NCBI GenBank assembly: GCA_021782815.1
Contig: JAJXUO010000032.1
Span: 1-33,820, forward strand
Direction of reading: 5' to 3'
DNA length: 33,820 bases
From: Pseudomonadota bacterium
GTDB lineage: Bacteria > Pseudomonadota > Alphaproteobacteria > Rhodospirillales > Magnetospirillaceae
Of the stretch, positions 24,384 through 32,236 are shown in pieces (within the stretch, counting starts at the first letter, position 1; every line of letters starts with the position of its first letter). The notes under the pieces are model-generated. The model did no database searches, was not told the DNA's origin, and worked only from the letters and a program-made list of their open reading frames with translations. The translations under genes were made by a program, and so were the position numbers.

Positions 24384-25514
24384 TTGGAGAGGACTTTGGC
24401 AGCTGTTGCGGGGGCCGAGGGACGGAATCTGGTTGCAATCGTTGATGGAAACGCCGCCTATCGCACGCAGGTGGCGCAGGCGTTGCTGTCGTTTTACCGC
24501 ATGGTGGAGTATCCCGATTCCATTCGGGCCATGGCGGCGCTGGGGGTATGCCGCCCCGAACTGATGCTGATCAGCGAGGATACACCCATCGGCGGCGGTT
24601 TCGCCCTGGTGCGCAAGATCCGCCTGCGCCCCGATCTGGAGGGGCTGCCCATCATTCTGGTGCTGGCGCGCGATGATCCGGCGGCGCGGCAGGAGGCCCG
24701 CGATTGCGGCGCCGATGCCGTGCTGATCAAGCCCTATCGCCGCTCGGCGCTGATCCGGCAGATTTCCGCCCTGGTCAACAGCCAGATCGAACAATCGTGG
24801 GAAAGCCTGCCGCCGGTGCAGCGCCAGGCCCTGAAGGGCACGGTGGAGATCTACAACAGCATTTCCGACGTGATCGAGCGGGGCGAGCCCATCGGCTACG
24901 CCAATGTCACCGAGGCCTGCGCGCCGCTGGTGCAGGCGGTGAATACCAATGATTTCAAGTCGATCCTCAACGGCGTGCGCGATCACGACAATTATTCCTA
25001 CGCCCACAGCCTGAAGGTGGCCACGCTGCTGTCGCTGTTCGGCAACACCATCGGTCTGCCGCAGTCGGAACAATTGCTGCTGGCCAGCGGCGGCCTGCTG
25101 CACGATGTGGGCAAGATGTCGATCCCGCACGAGGTGCTGAACAAGCCGGGCCGCCTCACCGACGATGAATTCGTGGTGATGCGCAGCCACGTGGATGCCT
25201 CGGTGGCCTATCTGTCGCTCAATCCCGATATTCCCAAGGGGGTGATCACCATCGCCGCCCAGCATCACGAAAAGCTGGACGGCACCGGCTATCCCCACCG
25301 CCTGCCCGGCAGCAAGCTGAACGATCTGGCCCGCATGGCCGCCATCGTCGACGTCTACGGCGCCCTGACCGACCGCCGGGTCTACAAGCCCTCGATGCCC
25401 GCCGAAAAGGCGCTGGGCATCATGTGCAACGACATGCGGAACCATCTCGACGGCAAGCTGCTGGCCCTGTTCCGCGAAATGCTGCTGGACGCGGCGGTGG
25501 ATGCCCCGGTCTGA
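24384..25514 (+). CDS. HD-GYP domain protein with degenerate receiver (probable c-di-GMP phosphodiesterase)
   Basis: A protein of about 376 residues. Positions about 15-130 are receiver-like (NLVAIVDGNAAYR ... ADAVLIKPYR), but the phospho-acceptor position is Ser (S64 in LMLISEDTPIGGG) and the N-terminal acidic pair is reduced to one Asp (D21), so classic phosphorylation is unlikely. Residues about 190-370 form an HD-GYP domain with H240-D241 in LLHDVGKMSIP and the diagnostic HHEKLDGTGYP at 294-304. HD-GYP enzymes hydrolyse cyclic di-GMP. All the HD-GYP metal-binding and signature residues I can check are present. The start is uncertain: TTG 24384 or TTG 24396 (after GGAGAGG); no ATG fits. 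Its TGA directly abuts the stop of the convergent carboxypeptidase gene. Confidence 0.9.
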   Translation: MERTLAAVAGAEGRNLVAIVDGNAAYRTQVAQALLSFYRMVEYPDSIRAMAALGVCRPELMLISEDTPIGGGFALVRKIRLRPDLEGLPIILVLARDDPAARQEARDCGADAVLIKPYRRSALIRQISALVNSQIEQSWESLPPVQRQALKGTVEIYNSISDVIERGEPIGYANVTEACAPLVQAVNTNDFKSILNGVRDHDNYSYAHSLKVATLLSLFGNTIGLPQSEQLLLASGGLLHDVGKMSIPHEVLNKPGRLTDDEFVVMRSHVDASVAYLSLNPDIPKGVITIAAQHHEKLDGTGYPHRLPGSKLNDLARMAAIVDVYGALTDRRVYKPSMPAEKALGIMCNDMRNHLDGKLLALFREMLLDAAVDAPV

Positions 25515-27008
25515 TCACGCCGCCCCGTCCAGGTAGCGCCGGCGCAGATGCGCCTTGAACAGGGCGGGGTTCAGCGGCTGGCCGGTGGCCTCGATGAGCA
25601 GGGCGTCGGTGGACAGGCTGGAGGCCTTGGCATGCACGTTTTCGCGCAGCCATCCCAGCAGCGGCGCGAACTGGCCGCGTTCGATCTGCCGCTCCAGCTC
25701 GGGCAGGGCGGCGGCGGCGGCGGCGAACAGCTGGGCGGCGGTCATGGCCCCCAGGGTGTAGGTGGGGAAATAGCCGAAGGCGCCGTCGTACCAGTGGATG
25801 TCCTGCAGGCAGCCCAGGCGGTCGTCGGGCGGGGTCAGGCCGAGGAGGGCGCGGAAGCCCTCGTTCCAGGCGGCGGGCAGATCGGCCACCGTCAGGCTGC
25901 CGTCGATCAGGGCCCGTTCCAGGCGGGTGCGCAAAATCACATGGGCGGGATAGGTCACCTCGTCGGCATCGACGCGGATGAAGCCGGGCGCAACCCGCAC
26001 ATTGGCGCCATAGAGGCTGTCGGCGTCCCAGCCCGGCTGGCCGGTGGCGCCGAAGGCCTCGGCCATCAAGGGGGCGGCGAAGGCGATGAAGCCGCGCGAG
26101 CGGCAGGCCTGCATCTCCATCAGCAGGCTCTGGCTTTCATGCAGGCTCATGCCGCGGGCCCGGCCCACCGGCTGGCCGCGCCAGGCGGCGGGCAGGCCGC
26201 GTTCGTAGAGGGCGTGGCCGGTTTCGTGGATCACCCCCAGCAGGCTGCGCATGAAGTCGGCCTCGTCGTAGCGGGTGGTGATGCGCACATCGTCCGGGGT
26301 GCCGCCGCAGAAGGGGTGCTGGCTGATATCCAGGCGGCCGTGCTCGAACTCGAAGCCCAGAACCTCCATCAGCCGCAGGCCCAGGGCACGCTGGCTTTGC
26401 ACGGGGAAGGGCCCGGCGGCCACGGCCGGGGCCGGGCGCTGGCGGCTGAGGACATCGTCGAGGAACGACGGCAGGAAATCGGCCAGATCGGCGAACACCG
26501 TCTCGATCCGGGCGATGCGGCCGCCGGGCTCGTACTGGTCCAGCAAGGCGTCATAAGGGGAGAGGCCCAGGGCCTGGCCCTTGACCTCGGCGGCCTCGCG
26601 GGTCAGGCGCAGCAATTCGGCCAGGAAGGGGGCGACATCGGCGAAATCGGCGGCGGCGCGGGCCTGGCGCCAGCGCATTTCGCAGGCCGAGCCGGCATGG
26701 GACAGCGCCGTCACCAGATCGGCGGGCAGGGCGGCGGCGTGCAGCCAGTCGCGCCGCATCTCGTGCAGATTGGCGGCCTGCCAGCCCGACAGCGCCTCGC
26801 CGCCGGCCTCGTCCAGCAGGTCGGCGGTGGCGGGGGCGGTGAGCAGATCGTGATGCAGGCCCTTCAGGGTGGCCAGTTGCCGGGCCCGGCTTTCCGCCCC
26901 GCCCGAGGGCATCAGCGCCGCCATGTCCCAGTGCAGCAGGGCCAGGGCCTCCTCGATGTGGGAGAGACGGGCGAACAGGGTTTCCAGTTGGGCGTAGGCC
27001 TGGGCCAT
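25515..27008 (-). CDS. Carboxypeptidase Taq family metallopeptidase (M32)
   Basis: A 497-residue M32 metallocarboxypeptidase. The zinc motif HETGH is at 261-265 (VIHETGHALYERG), and the third ligand is E291 in SLHESQS. Other M32 family blocks include TTRYDEADF upstream and YPTYTLGAM near the C-terminus. Length is the family norm. It releases C-terminal amino acids from peptides in the cytoplasm and has no signal peptide. The ATG at 27008 gives a normal N-terminus (MAQAYAQLETLFARL); the open frame continues upstream over the divergent elbB promoter and is not used. Confidence 0.95.
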   Translation of the reverse strand: MAQAYAQLETLFARLSHIEEALALLHWDMAALMPSGGAESRARQLATLKGLHHDLLTAPATADLLDEAGGEALSGWQAANLHEMRRDWLHAAALPADLVTALSHAGSACEMRWRQARAAADFADVAPFLAELLRLTREAAEVKGQALGLSPYDALLDQYEPGGRIARIETVFADLADFLPSFLDDVLSRQRPAPAVAAGPFPVQSQRALGLRLMEVLGFEFEHGRLDISQHPFCGGTPDDVRITTRYDEADFMRSLLGVIHETGHALYERGLPAAWRGQPVGRARGMSLHESQSLLMEMQACRSRGFIAFAAPLMAEAFGATGQPGWDADSLYGANVRVAPGFIRVDADEVTYPAHVILRTRLERALIDGSLTVADLPAAWNEGFRALLGLTPPDDRLGCLQDIHWYDGAFGYFPTYTLGAMTAAQLFAAAAAALPELERQIERGQFAPLLGWLRENVHAKASSLSTDALLIEATGQPLNPALFKAHLRRRYLDGAA

Positions 27009-27090
27009 GGGGTGCGACTTTCCGATGGTGCGGGGAGAAACGGATCTTTTACTATAAAGCCCATCCCTTCCCACTGAAAGCGAGCGGACG

Positions 27091-27750
27091 ATGAGCAACA
27101 AACCCAAGATCGCGGTGGTCCTGTCGGGCTGCGGCGTGCAGGACGGCGCGGAAATCCACGAGGCGGTGATGACGCTGCTGGCCCTGGACCGTCTGGGCGC
27201 CGAGGCGGTGTGCTTCGCCCCCGATGTGCCGCAGCGCGACGTCATCAATCATCTCACCGGCGAGAGCATGGCCGAAACCCGCAATGTGCTGGTGGAGGCG
27301 GCGCGCATCGCCCGCGGCGCCATCACCTCGCTGGCCGCCTTTCAGGCCGGGGCGGTGGACGGCATGATCTTTCCCGGCGGTTTCGGCGCGGCGAAAAACC
27401 TCTGCGCCTTCGCGGTGGAGGGGCCGGGCTGCGCGGTGGAGCCCACGGTGGAGGCGGCCATCCGCGCCATGCATGCGGCCGGCAAGCCCATCGGCGCCCT
27501 GTGCATCGCCCCCGCCCTGCTGGCCCGGGTGCTGGGGCGCGGCAGCGTGACCATCGGCCAGGATGCCGAAACCGCGCGGGCGGTGGAGGCCATGGGGGCG
27601 CGCCATTGCCCCACCCACCACGGCGAGGTGGTGGTGGATCATGAACTGCGCATCGCCACCGCGCCCTGCTACATGCTGGAGTCCACCCTGTCGGAAATCG
27701 CCGCCGACGCCGAGGCGGTGGCCCGGGCGGTGCTGTCGCTGCGGGCCTGA
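27091..27750 (+). CDS. elbB: ElbB/YhbL-type glyoxalase-like protein (DJ-1/PfpI fold)
   Basis: A 219-residue protein of the ElbB branch of the class I glutamine-amidotransferase-like (DJ-1/PfpI) fold. Characteristic blocks are VVLSGCGVQDGAEIHE at the N-terminus, DGMIFPGGFGAAKNL, and the nucleophile elbow GALCIAPALL with C138. In E. coli the family is linked to isoprenoid synthesis and has weak glyoxalase activity; the physiological role is unsettled. It is divergent from the M32 peptidase gene across 82 bases. A strong hairpin follows the stop. Confidence 0.93.
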   Translation: MSNKPKIAVVLSGCGVQDGAEIHEAVMTLLALDRLGAEAVCFAPDVPQRDVINHLTGESMAETRNVLVEAARIARGAITSLAAFQAGAVDGMIFPGGFGAAKNLCAFAVEGPGCAVEPTVEAAIRAMHAAGKPIGALCIAPALLARVLGRGSVTIGQDAETARAVEAMGARHCPTHHGEVVVDHELRIATAPCYMLESTLSEIAADAEAVARAVLSLRA

Positions 27751-27763
27751 CCCGTGGTCCGAT

Positions 27764-27790
27764 CCTCACGCTTGATTCCCAAGCGTGAGG
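27764..27790. terminator. Strong hairpin after elbB (possible terminator)
   Basis: CCTCACGCTTG (27764-27774) and CAAGCGTGAGG (27780-27790) form a perfect 11-bp stem with a five-base loop, 14 bases after the elbB stop. A G-run rather than a T-run follows, so termination would not be the simple intrinsic type. Confidence 0.5.
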
Positions 27791-27817
27791 GGGGGCGCTC
27801 CACCAGGGCATGCCGAA

Positions 27818-27845
27818 CGCCGTGGGCGGCAAATTTCGCCCACGG
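27818..27845. repeat. Second strong hairpin between elbB and flgH
   Basis: GCCGTGGGCG (27818-27827) and CGCCCACGGC (27836-27845) form a perfect 10-bp stem with an eight-base loop. An A-run follows on the plus strand. A further GC-only dyad (CCCGGCC/GGCCGGG) lies at about 27872-27890 just beyond the flgH stop. These may together insulate the convergent elbB and flg transcripts. Confidence 0.5.
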
Positions 27846-27899
27846 CAAAAAATTCCCAGGGGATGCCCCCTTCCCGGCCGGGCCGGGACGGGGGCGTGT

Positions 27900-28673
27900 T
27901 TAGAACGGCGCCAGAATATTCAGCAACTGTTCGCCGTATCTCGGCTGCTGGATATCCGACAGGGTGCCGCGTCCGCCATAGACGATTCTGGCCTCGGCAA
28001 TATTGGACGAGGAGATGACGTTGGAGGACGAAATATCCTGTGGCCGGATGATGCCCTCGATGGACACCTCACGCAGCTCGTGATTGACCCGAAGCTCCTG
28101 CTTGCCCGAGATCACCAGATTGCCGTTGGGCAGCTTCTGCACGATGGTGGCGGCCAGGTTCACCGTCACCGCCTCCGAGCGGATGCTGGTGGCGTTGCCG
28201 GTCAGGCCGCCGGTATCGCCCACGTTCCACAGACCGGCGGTGGCGGCGCCGGCGAACACCTTGCCGATGCTGTTTTCCAGCCCCAGCAGCGAGAAGCTGG
28301 GATTGGCCACATCGGAGCTGGCGGTGGTCAGCTGGGTCTGGTTGGTCATGTTGCTGCTGTCGTTGATGCTGATGGACACCGTCAGGATGTCGCCCACCTC
28401 GGTGGCGCGGGCATCCTTGAAGAAGCCGCGGGCCCCCGGCCGCCACAGCGAATTGGCGCCCGCCGTCGGCACCACCGGAGCCGGCATGGGCATGCTGATG
28501 GGCTTGTAGCCGGGGGCCTGGGTCGGGTCGCTGATGCCCGAAACCTTGGGCGGTTCCCCCACTTCCGACAGCCGTTCCAGGGTGTTGCAGGCGGTCAGGG
28601 TGAGGGCGGCCGAGGCCAGCAGCGCCGAGCGCACGGCCAGGGTCGGCAGGGAGTGGGAGCGGATCGGGAACAT
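27900..28673 (-). CDS. flgH: Flagellar L-ring lipoprotein FlgH
   Basis: A 257-residue outer-membrane lipoprotein forming the L ring around the flagellar rod. The signal peptide ends in a lipobox LTAC with acceptor C29. Family blocks include SLWRPGARGFFKDARATEVGD, VGDILTVSISINDSS, LVISGKQELRVNHELREVSI and IRPQDISSSNVISSSNIAEA, then the C-terminal YGGRGTLSDIQQPRYGEQLL. It is the last gene of flgF-flgG-flgA-flgH, 24 bases after flgA, with GGGAGA before the ATG. Convergent with elbB. Confidence 0.97.
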   Translation of the reverse strand: MFPIRSHSLPTLAVRSALLASAALTLTACNTLERLSEVGEPPKVSGISDPTQAPGYKPISMPMPAPVVPTAGANSLWRPGARGFFKDARATEVGDILTVSISINDSSNMTNQTQLTTASSDVANPSFSLLGLENSIGKVFAGAATAGLWNVGDTGGLTGNATSIRSEAVTVNLAATIVQKLPNGNLVISGKQELRVNHELREVSIEGIIRPQDISSSNVISSSNIAEARIVYGGRGTLSDIQQPRYGEQLLNILAPF

Positions 28674-28697
28674 GGGGGGTCTCCCTTATCTTCTTCT

Positions 28698-29672
28698 TCA
28701 GTCGTTCTTGGCCAGGAGATTGCCGCCGGTGGGGGCGACGCTCACCAGATCGGGGCCGTCCACCTTGGCTTCCACCACCTGATTGGTGTTGGAATTGGCC
28801 ACGCGGATCAGGTCGCCGACGGCGCCGGGTTCGGCGGCGCGGCCCTGGGCGGTCAGGGTCATGGGGCCGAATTTCAGCACCATGGTCACCAGGGCGCCAC
28901 GGGCCACGGCGATGGGTTTTTGCAGATCGTTGCTGCCCACCATCTGGCCGGCGCGCAAGGGTTCCTTCGGGGTCATGCCCACCATGCCGGCGGCGTCGGT
29001 CATCACGTCGCGGCGCACCTGATCGGCCCGCACCTTGATGCTGGTGATGTCGGCGGCCGAGATCACCTCGCCCCGGTTGACCGGGCGGGTCAGCACCGGC
29101 ACCGTCAGCATCTGGTAGATGCGTCCGGCCACCTGGGTGCGCACGGCGGTGGGGCTGCCCTCCGGCACCTCGAGGGTGGCGGTGAAGCGGTTGATGCGGC
29201 GGTCGTAATTCATGTCGCGCACGCCGATTTTGGTGCCGCTGCCCACCGGCACCACGATTTCGGTGCCGCGGTTCGTCAGCTCGATCTCGGCATTGGGCCC
29301 CAGATTTTCGTCGGCCAGGGCGCCGCGCAGGGCCTTCTCGATCTTGTCGTGGTCGATGGTGATGCCGTTGCGCTCCACCACGATCTGATCGAAGTTGGAG
29401 GCGGGGCGCCAATCCACGCCGTAGGCGCGGGCGGTCTGGGCCAGCCACTCCGCGTTCACCGTCACCCGGCGGCCGGGCGCGGGCGAACGGGCGATGGGGG
29501 TGTCGGCCTTGGCGCCGACATTGTCCCAAAGATCGCCCAGCTTCACCACGGGGCCGTCGATCAGGGTGCTGGGACGCAGCTGAGCCTCGGCCCAGGCGGC
29601 AACGGGGCTGAAGGCCGCCAGGATCAGAGCCAGGGCGGGGGCGAGACGGGCGGGGGAGAGCAGGCGTTTCAT
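28698..29672 (-). CDS. flgA: Flagellar P-ring assembly chaperone FlgA
   Basis: A 324-residue periplasmic protein needed for P-ring (FlgI) assembly. The signal peptide is MKRLLSPARLAPALALILAA with an AWA-E cleavage near residue 28. The C-terminal SAF/beta-clip region is recognisable: VPVLTRPVNRGEVISAADI, then LRAGQMVGSNDLQKP, IAVARGALVTMVLKFGPM and GDLIRVANSNTNQVVEAKV. The ATG at 29672 is preferred (GAGGA upstream and the best signal peptide); in-frame ATGs at 29687 and 29681 would add five or three residues. It is longer than enterobacterial FlgA (about 220 residues) because of an extra N-terminal domain, which is common in alphaproteobacteria. Confidence 0.93.
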   Translation of the reverse strand: MKRLLSPARLAPALALILAAFSPVAAWAEAQLRPSTLIDGPVVKLGDLWDNVGAKADTPIARSPAPGRRVTVNAEWLAQTARAYGVDWRPASNFDQIVVERNGITIDHDKIEKALRGALADENLGPNAEIELTNRGTEIVVPVGSGTKIGVRDMNYDRRINRFTATLEVPEGSPTAVRTQVAGRIYQMLTVPVLTRPVNRGEVISAADITSIKVRADQVRRDVMTDAAGMVGMTPKEPLRAGQMVGSNDLQKPIAVARGALVTMVLKFGPMTLTAQGRAAEPGAVGDLIRVANSNTNQVVEAKVDGPDLVSVAPTGGNLLAKND

Positions 29673-29696
29673 GGCAGTCATCCTCATGCGAGGCGG

Positions 29697-30482
29697 TTAC
29701 TTGACCTGATTCAGGGTTTGCAGCATCTCATCGGCCGACTGGATGACCTTGGAGTTCATCTCGTAGGCGCGCTGGGCGCTGATCATGTCGGTGATTTCGG
29801 TCACCACGTTGACGTTGGAGCTTTCCAGGTAGCCCTGCAGCACCGTGCCGTAGCCCGGCTGGCCGGGGGTGGAGACCACGGCGTTGCCCGAGGCCGAGGT
29901 TTCCAGGAACAGGTTGTTGCCCTGGGCTTCGAGGCCGGCCTCGTTGGGGAAGGCCGCCAGCTGCAACTGCCCCACCACCGAGCTGGCGGTCTGGCCGCTC
30001 AAGGTGATGGACACCTGGCCCGAGCTGTTGATGGTCACGCTCAAGGCATTGGTGGGCACGGTGATGGCGGGCAGCACCGTATAGCCTTGCGAGGTGACGA
30101 TCTGGCCGGTGGCCGAGAGCTGAAACTCGCCGTCGCGGGTATAGGCGGTCTGGCCCGAGGGCAGCTGCACCTGGAAATAGCCCTTGCCCTGCACCGCCAC
30201 GTCCAGGCTGTTGCTGGTGCTGGTCAGCGAGCCCTGTTCGGTGATGCGGTAGACCGAGGCGGTCTGCACGCCGAGGCCCAGCTGGATGCCGGTGGGCACG
30301 ATGGTGTTGCTGTCGGACGAATTGGAGCCGACCCGCTTCATGTCCTGGTACAAAAGATCGGTGAACTCGGCACGCCGCCGGTTGTAGCCGGTGGTGTTCA
30401 TGTTGGCGATGTTGTTCGAGATCACTTCCACATTGGTCTGCTGGGCCTGCATCCCGGTCGCGGCGATGTCCAAAGCTCTCAT
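29697..30482 (-). CDS. flgG: Flagellar distal rod protein FlgG
   Basis: A 261-residue rod protein. The N-terminal axial motif ISNNIANMNTTGYNRRRAEF is present at about 21-40. The FlgG-typical insert DLLYQDMKRVGSNSSDSNT follows, and the C-terminal axial helix reads LESSNVNVVTEITDMISAQR then AYEMNSKVIQSADEMLQTLN. Exported without a cleaved signal by the flagellar type III system. It follows flgF by 12 bases; AGGAG lies just before the ATG. Length and motifs fit FlgG exactly. Confidence 0.98.
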   Translation of the reverse strand: MRALDIAATGMQAQQTNVEVISNNIANMNTTGYNRRRAEFTDLLYQDMKRVGSNSSDSNTIVPTGIQLGLGVQTASVYRITEQGSLTSTSNSLDVAVQGKGYFQVQLPSGQTAYTRDGEFQLSATGQIVTSQGYTVLPAITVPTNALSVTINSSGQVSITLSGQTASSVVGQLQLAAFPNEAGLEAQGNNLFLETSASGNAVVSTPGQPGYGTVLQGYLESSNVNVVTEITDMISAQRAYEMNSKVIQSADEMLQTLNQVK

Positions 30483-30494
30483 GGTATCTACTCC

Positions 30495-31241
30495 TTAAGC
30501 CGACTGCTGCTGGGCCTGGGACAGGACCGACATGGCCTTCTGTTGACGGGTATCCTCGCCGTCGATCATTTTTTGCACGCCCTCGTAATTGCGCAGGATG
30601 GTCATCATCTTGGTCACCTCGATCACCGGCTGAACGTTGGATTCCTCCAGCATGCCCTGCACCACCGAGGGGCGGTCGACATTGAGGGCGGTGTCGGAGG
30701 TCTGGTACATGCCCGATCCGGCGTTGCGCAGATTCTGCTCGTTATCGAAGCGAACCACGTGCAACTGGCCGATGACGCCGTTCTCGGTGGAGACGGTGCC
30801 GTCGCCGGCCACGGTGATCTGGGTTTCGTTGGGGGCGAACACCACCGGCTGGCCGTTGGTCAGGGTCACCGGGAAACCGGCGGTGTTGACCATCATGCCG
30901 TTCTGGTCCAGGCGGAAATGGCCCTGGCGGGTGTAGCGCGGTCCGGCGGGGGTATCGAGGACGAAATAGCCCTCGCCGTGCAGGGCCACATCCAGGGGGG
31001 CGTGGGTCTGGGTCATGGGGCCTTCGCGGGTATCGCGCAGCATGCCGACGTCCTGGACGAAGTCCACCTTGCGGCCGAACGGGCTGGCGGGGGTCTTGGT
31101 CTTCACCACGTAGTCGCGAAACATCATCTGTTCGGACTTGTAGGCGGGGGTGTTGGCGTTGGCCATGTTGTTGGCCACCACTTCCATCTCGCGCCATAAG
31201 GCCGACTGGCGGGATAATGCGACGTAGGATGTGTCTTCCAT
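30495..31241 (-). CDS. flgF: Flagellar proximal rod protein FlgF
   Basis: A 248-residue rod protein. The N-terminal axial motif VVANNMANANTPAYKSEQ is at about 21-38. The central region has LDVALHGEGYFVLDTPAGPR then YTRQGHFRLDQNG, and the C-terminus has QGMLEESNVQPVIEVTKMM. The ATG at 31241 gives the usual short FlgF N-terminus (MEDTSYVALSRQ); an ATG 78 bases upstream is in frame but lies in the regulatory region. First gene of the flgF-flgG-flgA-flgH operon and divergent from fliL. GAGG lies about ten bases before the start. Confidence 0.97.
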   Translation of the reverse strand: MEDTSYVALSRQSALWREMEVVANNMANANTPAYKSEQMMFRDYVVKTKTPASPFGRKVDFVQDVGMLRDTREGPMTQTHAPLDVALHGEGYFVLDTPAGPRYTRQGHFRLDQNGMMVNTAGFPVTLTNGQPVVFAPNETQITVAGDGTVSTENGVIGQLHVVRFDNEQNLRNAGSGMYQTSDTALNVDRPSVVQGMLEESNVQPVIEVTKMMTILRNYEGVQKMIDGEDTRQQKAMSVLSQAQQQSA

Positions 31242-31454
31242 GGTGAAAATCCTCGAAAAACCGCGAGGCGACATCACCACCGATGATGCGCAGCCCTCCT
31301 TATGCGAGATGCGTGCCAAGCTGGGGGTTGCGGAGGGGAATGGCGGATTTAAGCCGTTTTTTCCGGAAAGCCGTTTTCGAAGGGCGGGTTTTGGGCAAGG
31401 GGTGCCGGGCAGTTATTGCCGGGTGGGGCGGGGACTTGTTATGGTGCGCGAGGT

Positions 31455-31484
31455 CCTTAAGTCCCCGCATGCGGCGGCATAAGG
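31455..31484. promoter_or_regulatory. Nested dyad upstream of fliL
   Basis: CCGCATGCGG (31465-31474) is a perfect palindrome, and CCTTA (31455-31459) and TAAGG (31480-31484) lie symmetrically on both sides with exactly the same centre. This two-level symmetry suggests a dimeric regulator site or an RNA hairpin; it directly touches the CtrA-like box. Confidence 0.45.
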
Positions 31485-31500
31485 TAAATCTTCTGTTAAC
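31485..31500 (+). promoter_or_regulatory. CtrA-like box upstream of fliL
   Basis: TAAA (31485-31488), seven bases, then TTAAC (31496-31500) matches the CtrA consensus TTAA-N7-TTAAC with one mismatch in the first half-site. It lies about 110 bases before the fliL ATG. ctrA is in this window, and CtrA is a known motility regulator in related genera. Confidence 0.5.
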
Positions 31501-31611
31501 CGGCGGCTGTTATGGTTGAAGGTGACCGACTCCGGAACGTGGCCCCGGCCGCCGCCGGAGCCGGACGGAGGATGGATCACTCTGGAATTCTGACCTGGCG
31601 GGCGGAGCATC

Positions 31612-32193
31612 ATGGCCGAAGACCTGGAAGAAGATTTTGAAGACGGCGAAGGCGCGGACGACGGCGTTGAAAGCTCCGGCGGTTCGGGCGGCGGCGGCGG
31701 CGGCGGCAAGAAGAAGCTGATCCTGTTCATCGTGCTGCCGCTGCTGCTGGTGGTGGGCGCCGGGGCCGGGGCCTATTTCTCGGGTCTGCTGGACGGTCTT
31801 TTGCACCATTCCAAGGGCGCTTCCGCGGCCAAGAGCGAGGAAAAGGCGGCACCCGCCGCCCAGGCCCAGGCGCCGGCCGAGGTGCAGGCGGCGGTGTTCT
31901 ATGATCTGCCGGAGATCCTGGTCAATCTGAACTCGCCCGGCCGCCGGCAGAACTTCCTGAAGATCCGGGTCAGCCTGGAGCTGCAGAGCGCGCTCGATGT
32001 CGGCAAGATCGAGGCGGTGATGCCGCGCATCATCGATACCTTCCAGGTTTATCTGCGCGAGCTGCGGGTGGAGGATCTGCGCGGCTCGGCCGGCATGCTG
32101 CGCCTGCGCGAGGAGCTTTTGACCCGCGTCAACAACGAGGTCAAGCCCGCCAAGGTCAACGACGTGTTGTTCAAGGAGATGCTGGTCCAGTAA
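31612..32193 (+). CDS. fliL: Flagellar basal-body-associated protein FliL
   Basis: A 193-residue inner-membrane protein that surrounds the stator and supports motor torque. The acidic, Gly-rich cytoplasmic N-terminus (1-32) is followed by KKK and a single transmembrane helix (about 36-58). An Ala/Pro linker precedes the periplasmic FliL domain: FYDLPEILVNLNSPGRRQNF, LKIRVSLELQ, then LRELRVEDLRGSAGMLRLRE and VNDVLFKEMLVQ at the end. GGAG precedes the ATG at suitable spacing. First gene of the plus-strand operon with fliM. Confidence 0.96.
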   Translation: MAEDLEEDFEDGEGADDGVESSGGSGGGGGGGKKKLILFIVLPLLLVVGAGAGAYFSGLLDGLLHHSKGASAAKSEEKAAPAAQAQAPAEVQAAVFYDLPEILVNLNSPGRRQNFLKIRVSLELQSALDVGKIEAVMPRIIDTFQVYLRELRVEDLRGSAGMLRLREELLTRVNNEVKPAKVNDVLFKEMLVQ

Positions 32194-32236
32194 GGCGGGC
32201 CGCATCGGAACGGGTTAGGAATGGGTGGACGCCCTC

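Larger units (their letters stand above)
31242..31611. promoter_or_regulatory. flgF/fliL divergent intergenic region
   Basis: This 370-base gap must hold the promoters of both flagellar operons. Visible elements are a direct repeat AAGCCGTTTT (31351-31360 and 31368-31377), separated by TTCCGG; TGCCGGG repeated twice near 31408-31426; a nested dyad at 31455-31484; and a CtrA-like box at 31485-31500. No sigma-54 or sigma-28 consensus was convincing on either strand. A short open frame (31231-31482, plus) has no ribosome binding site and atypical composition and is not called. Confidence 0.6.

Noticed and set aside
27810-31199. A 1129-residue plus-strand open frame
   Set aside because: It is opposite flgF-flgG-flgA-flgH, all of which have clear family motifs; the frame is Gly/His/Ala-rich with no domain.
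31231-31482. An 83-residue plus-strand open frame in the flgF/fliL gap
   Set aside because: It starts inside flgF, lacks a ribosome binding site and covers regulatory repeats; no protein features.
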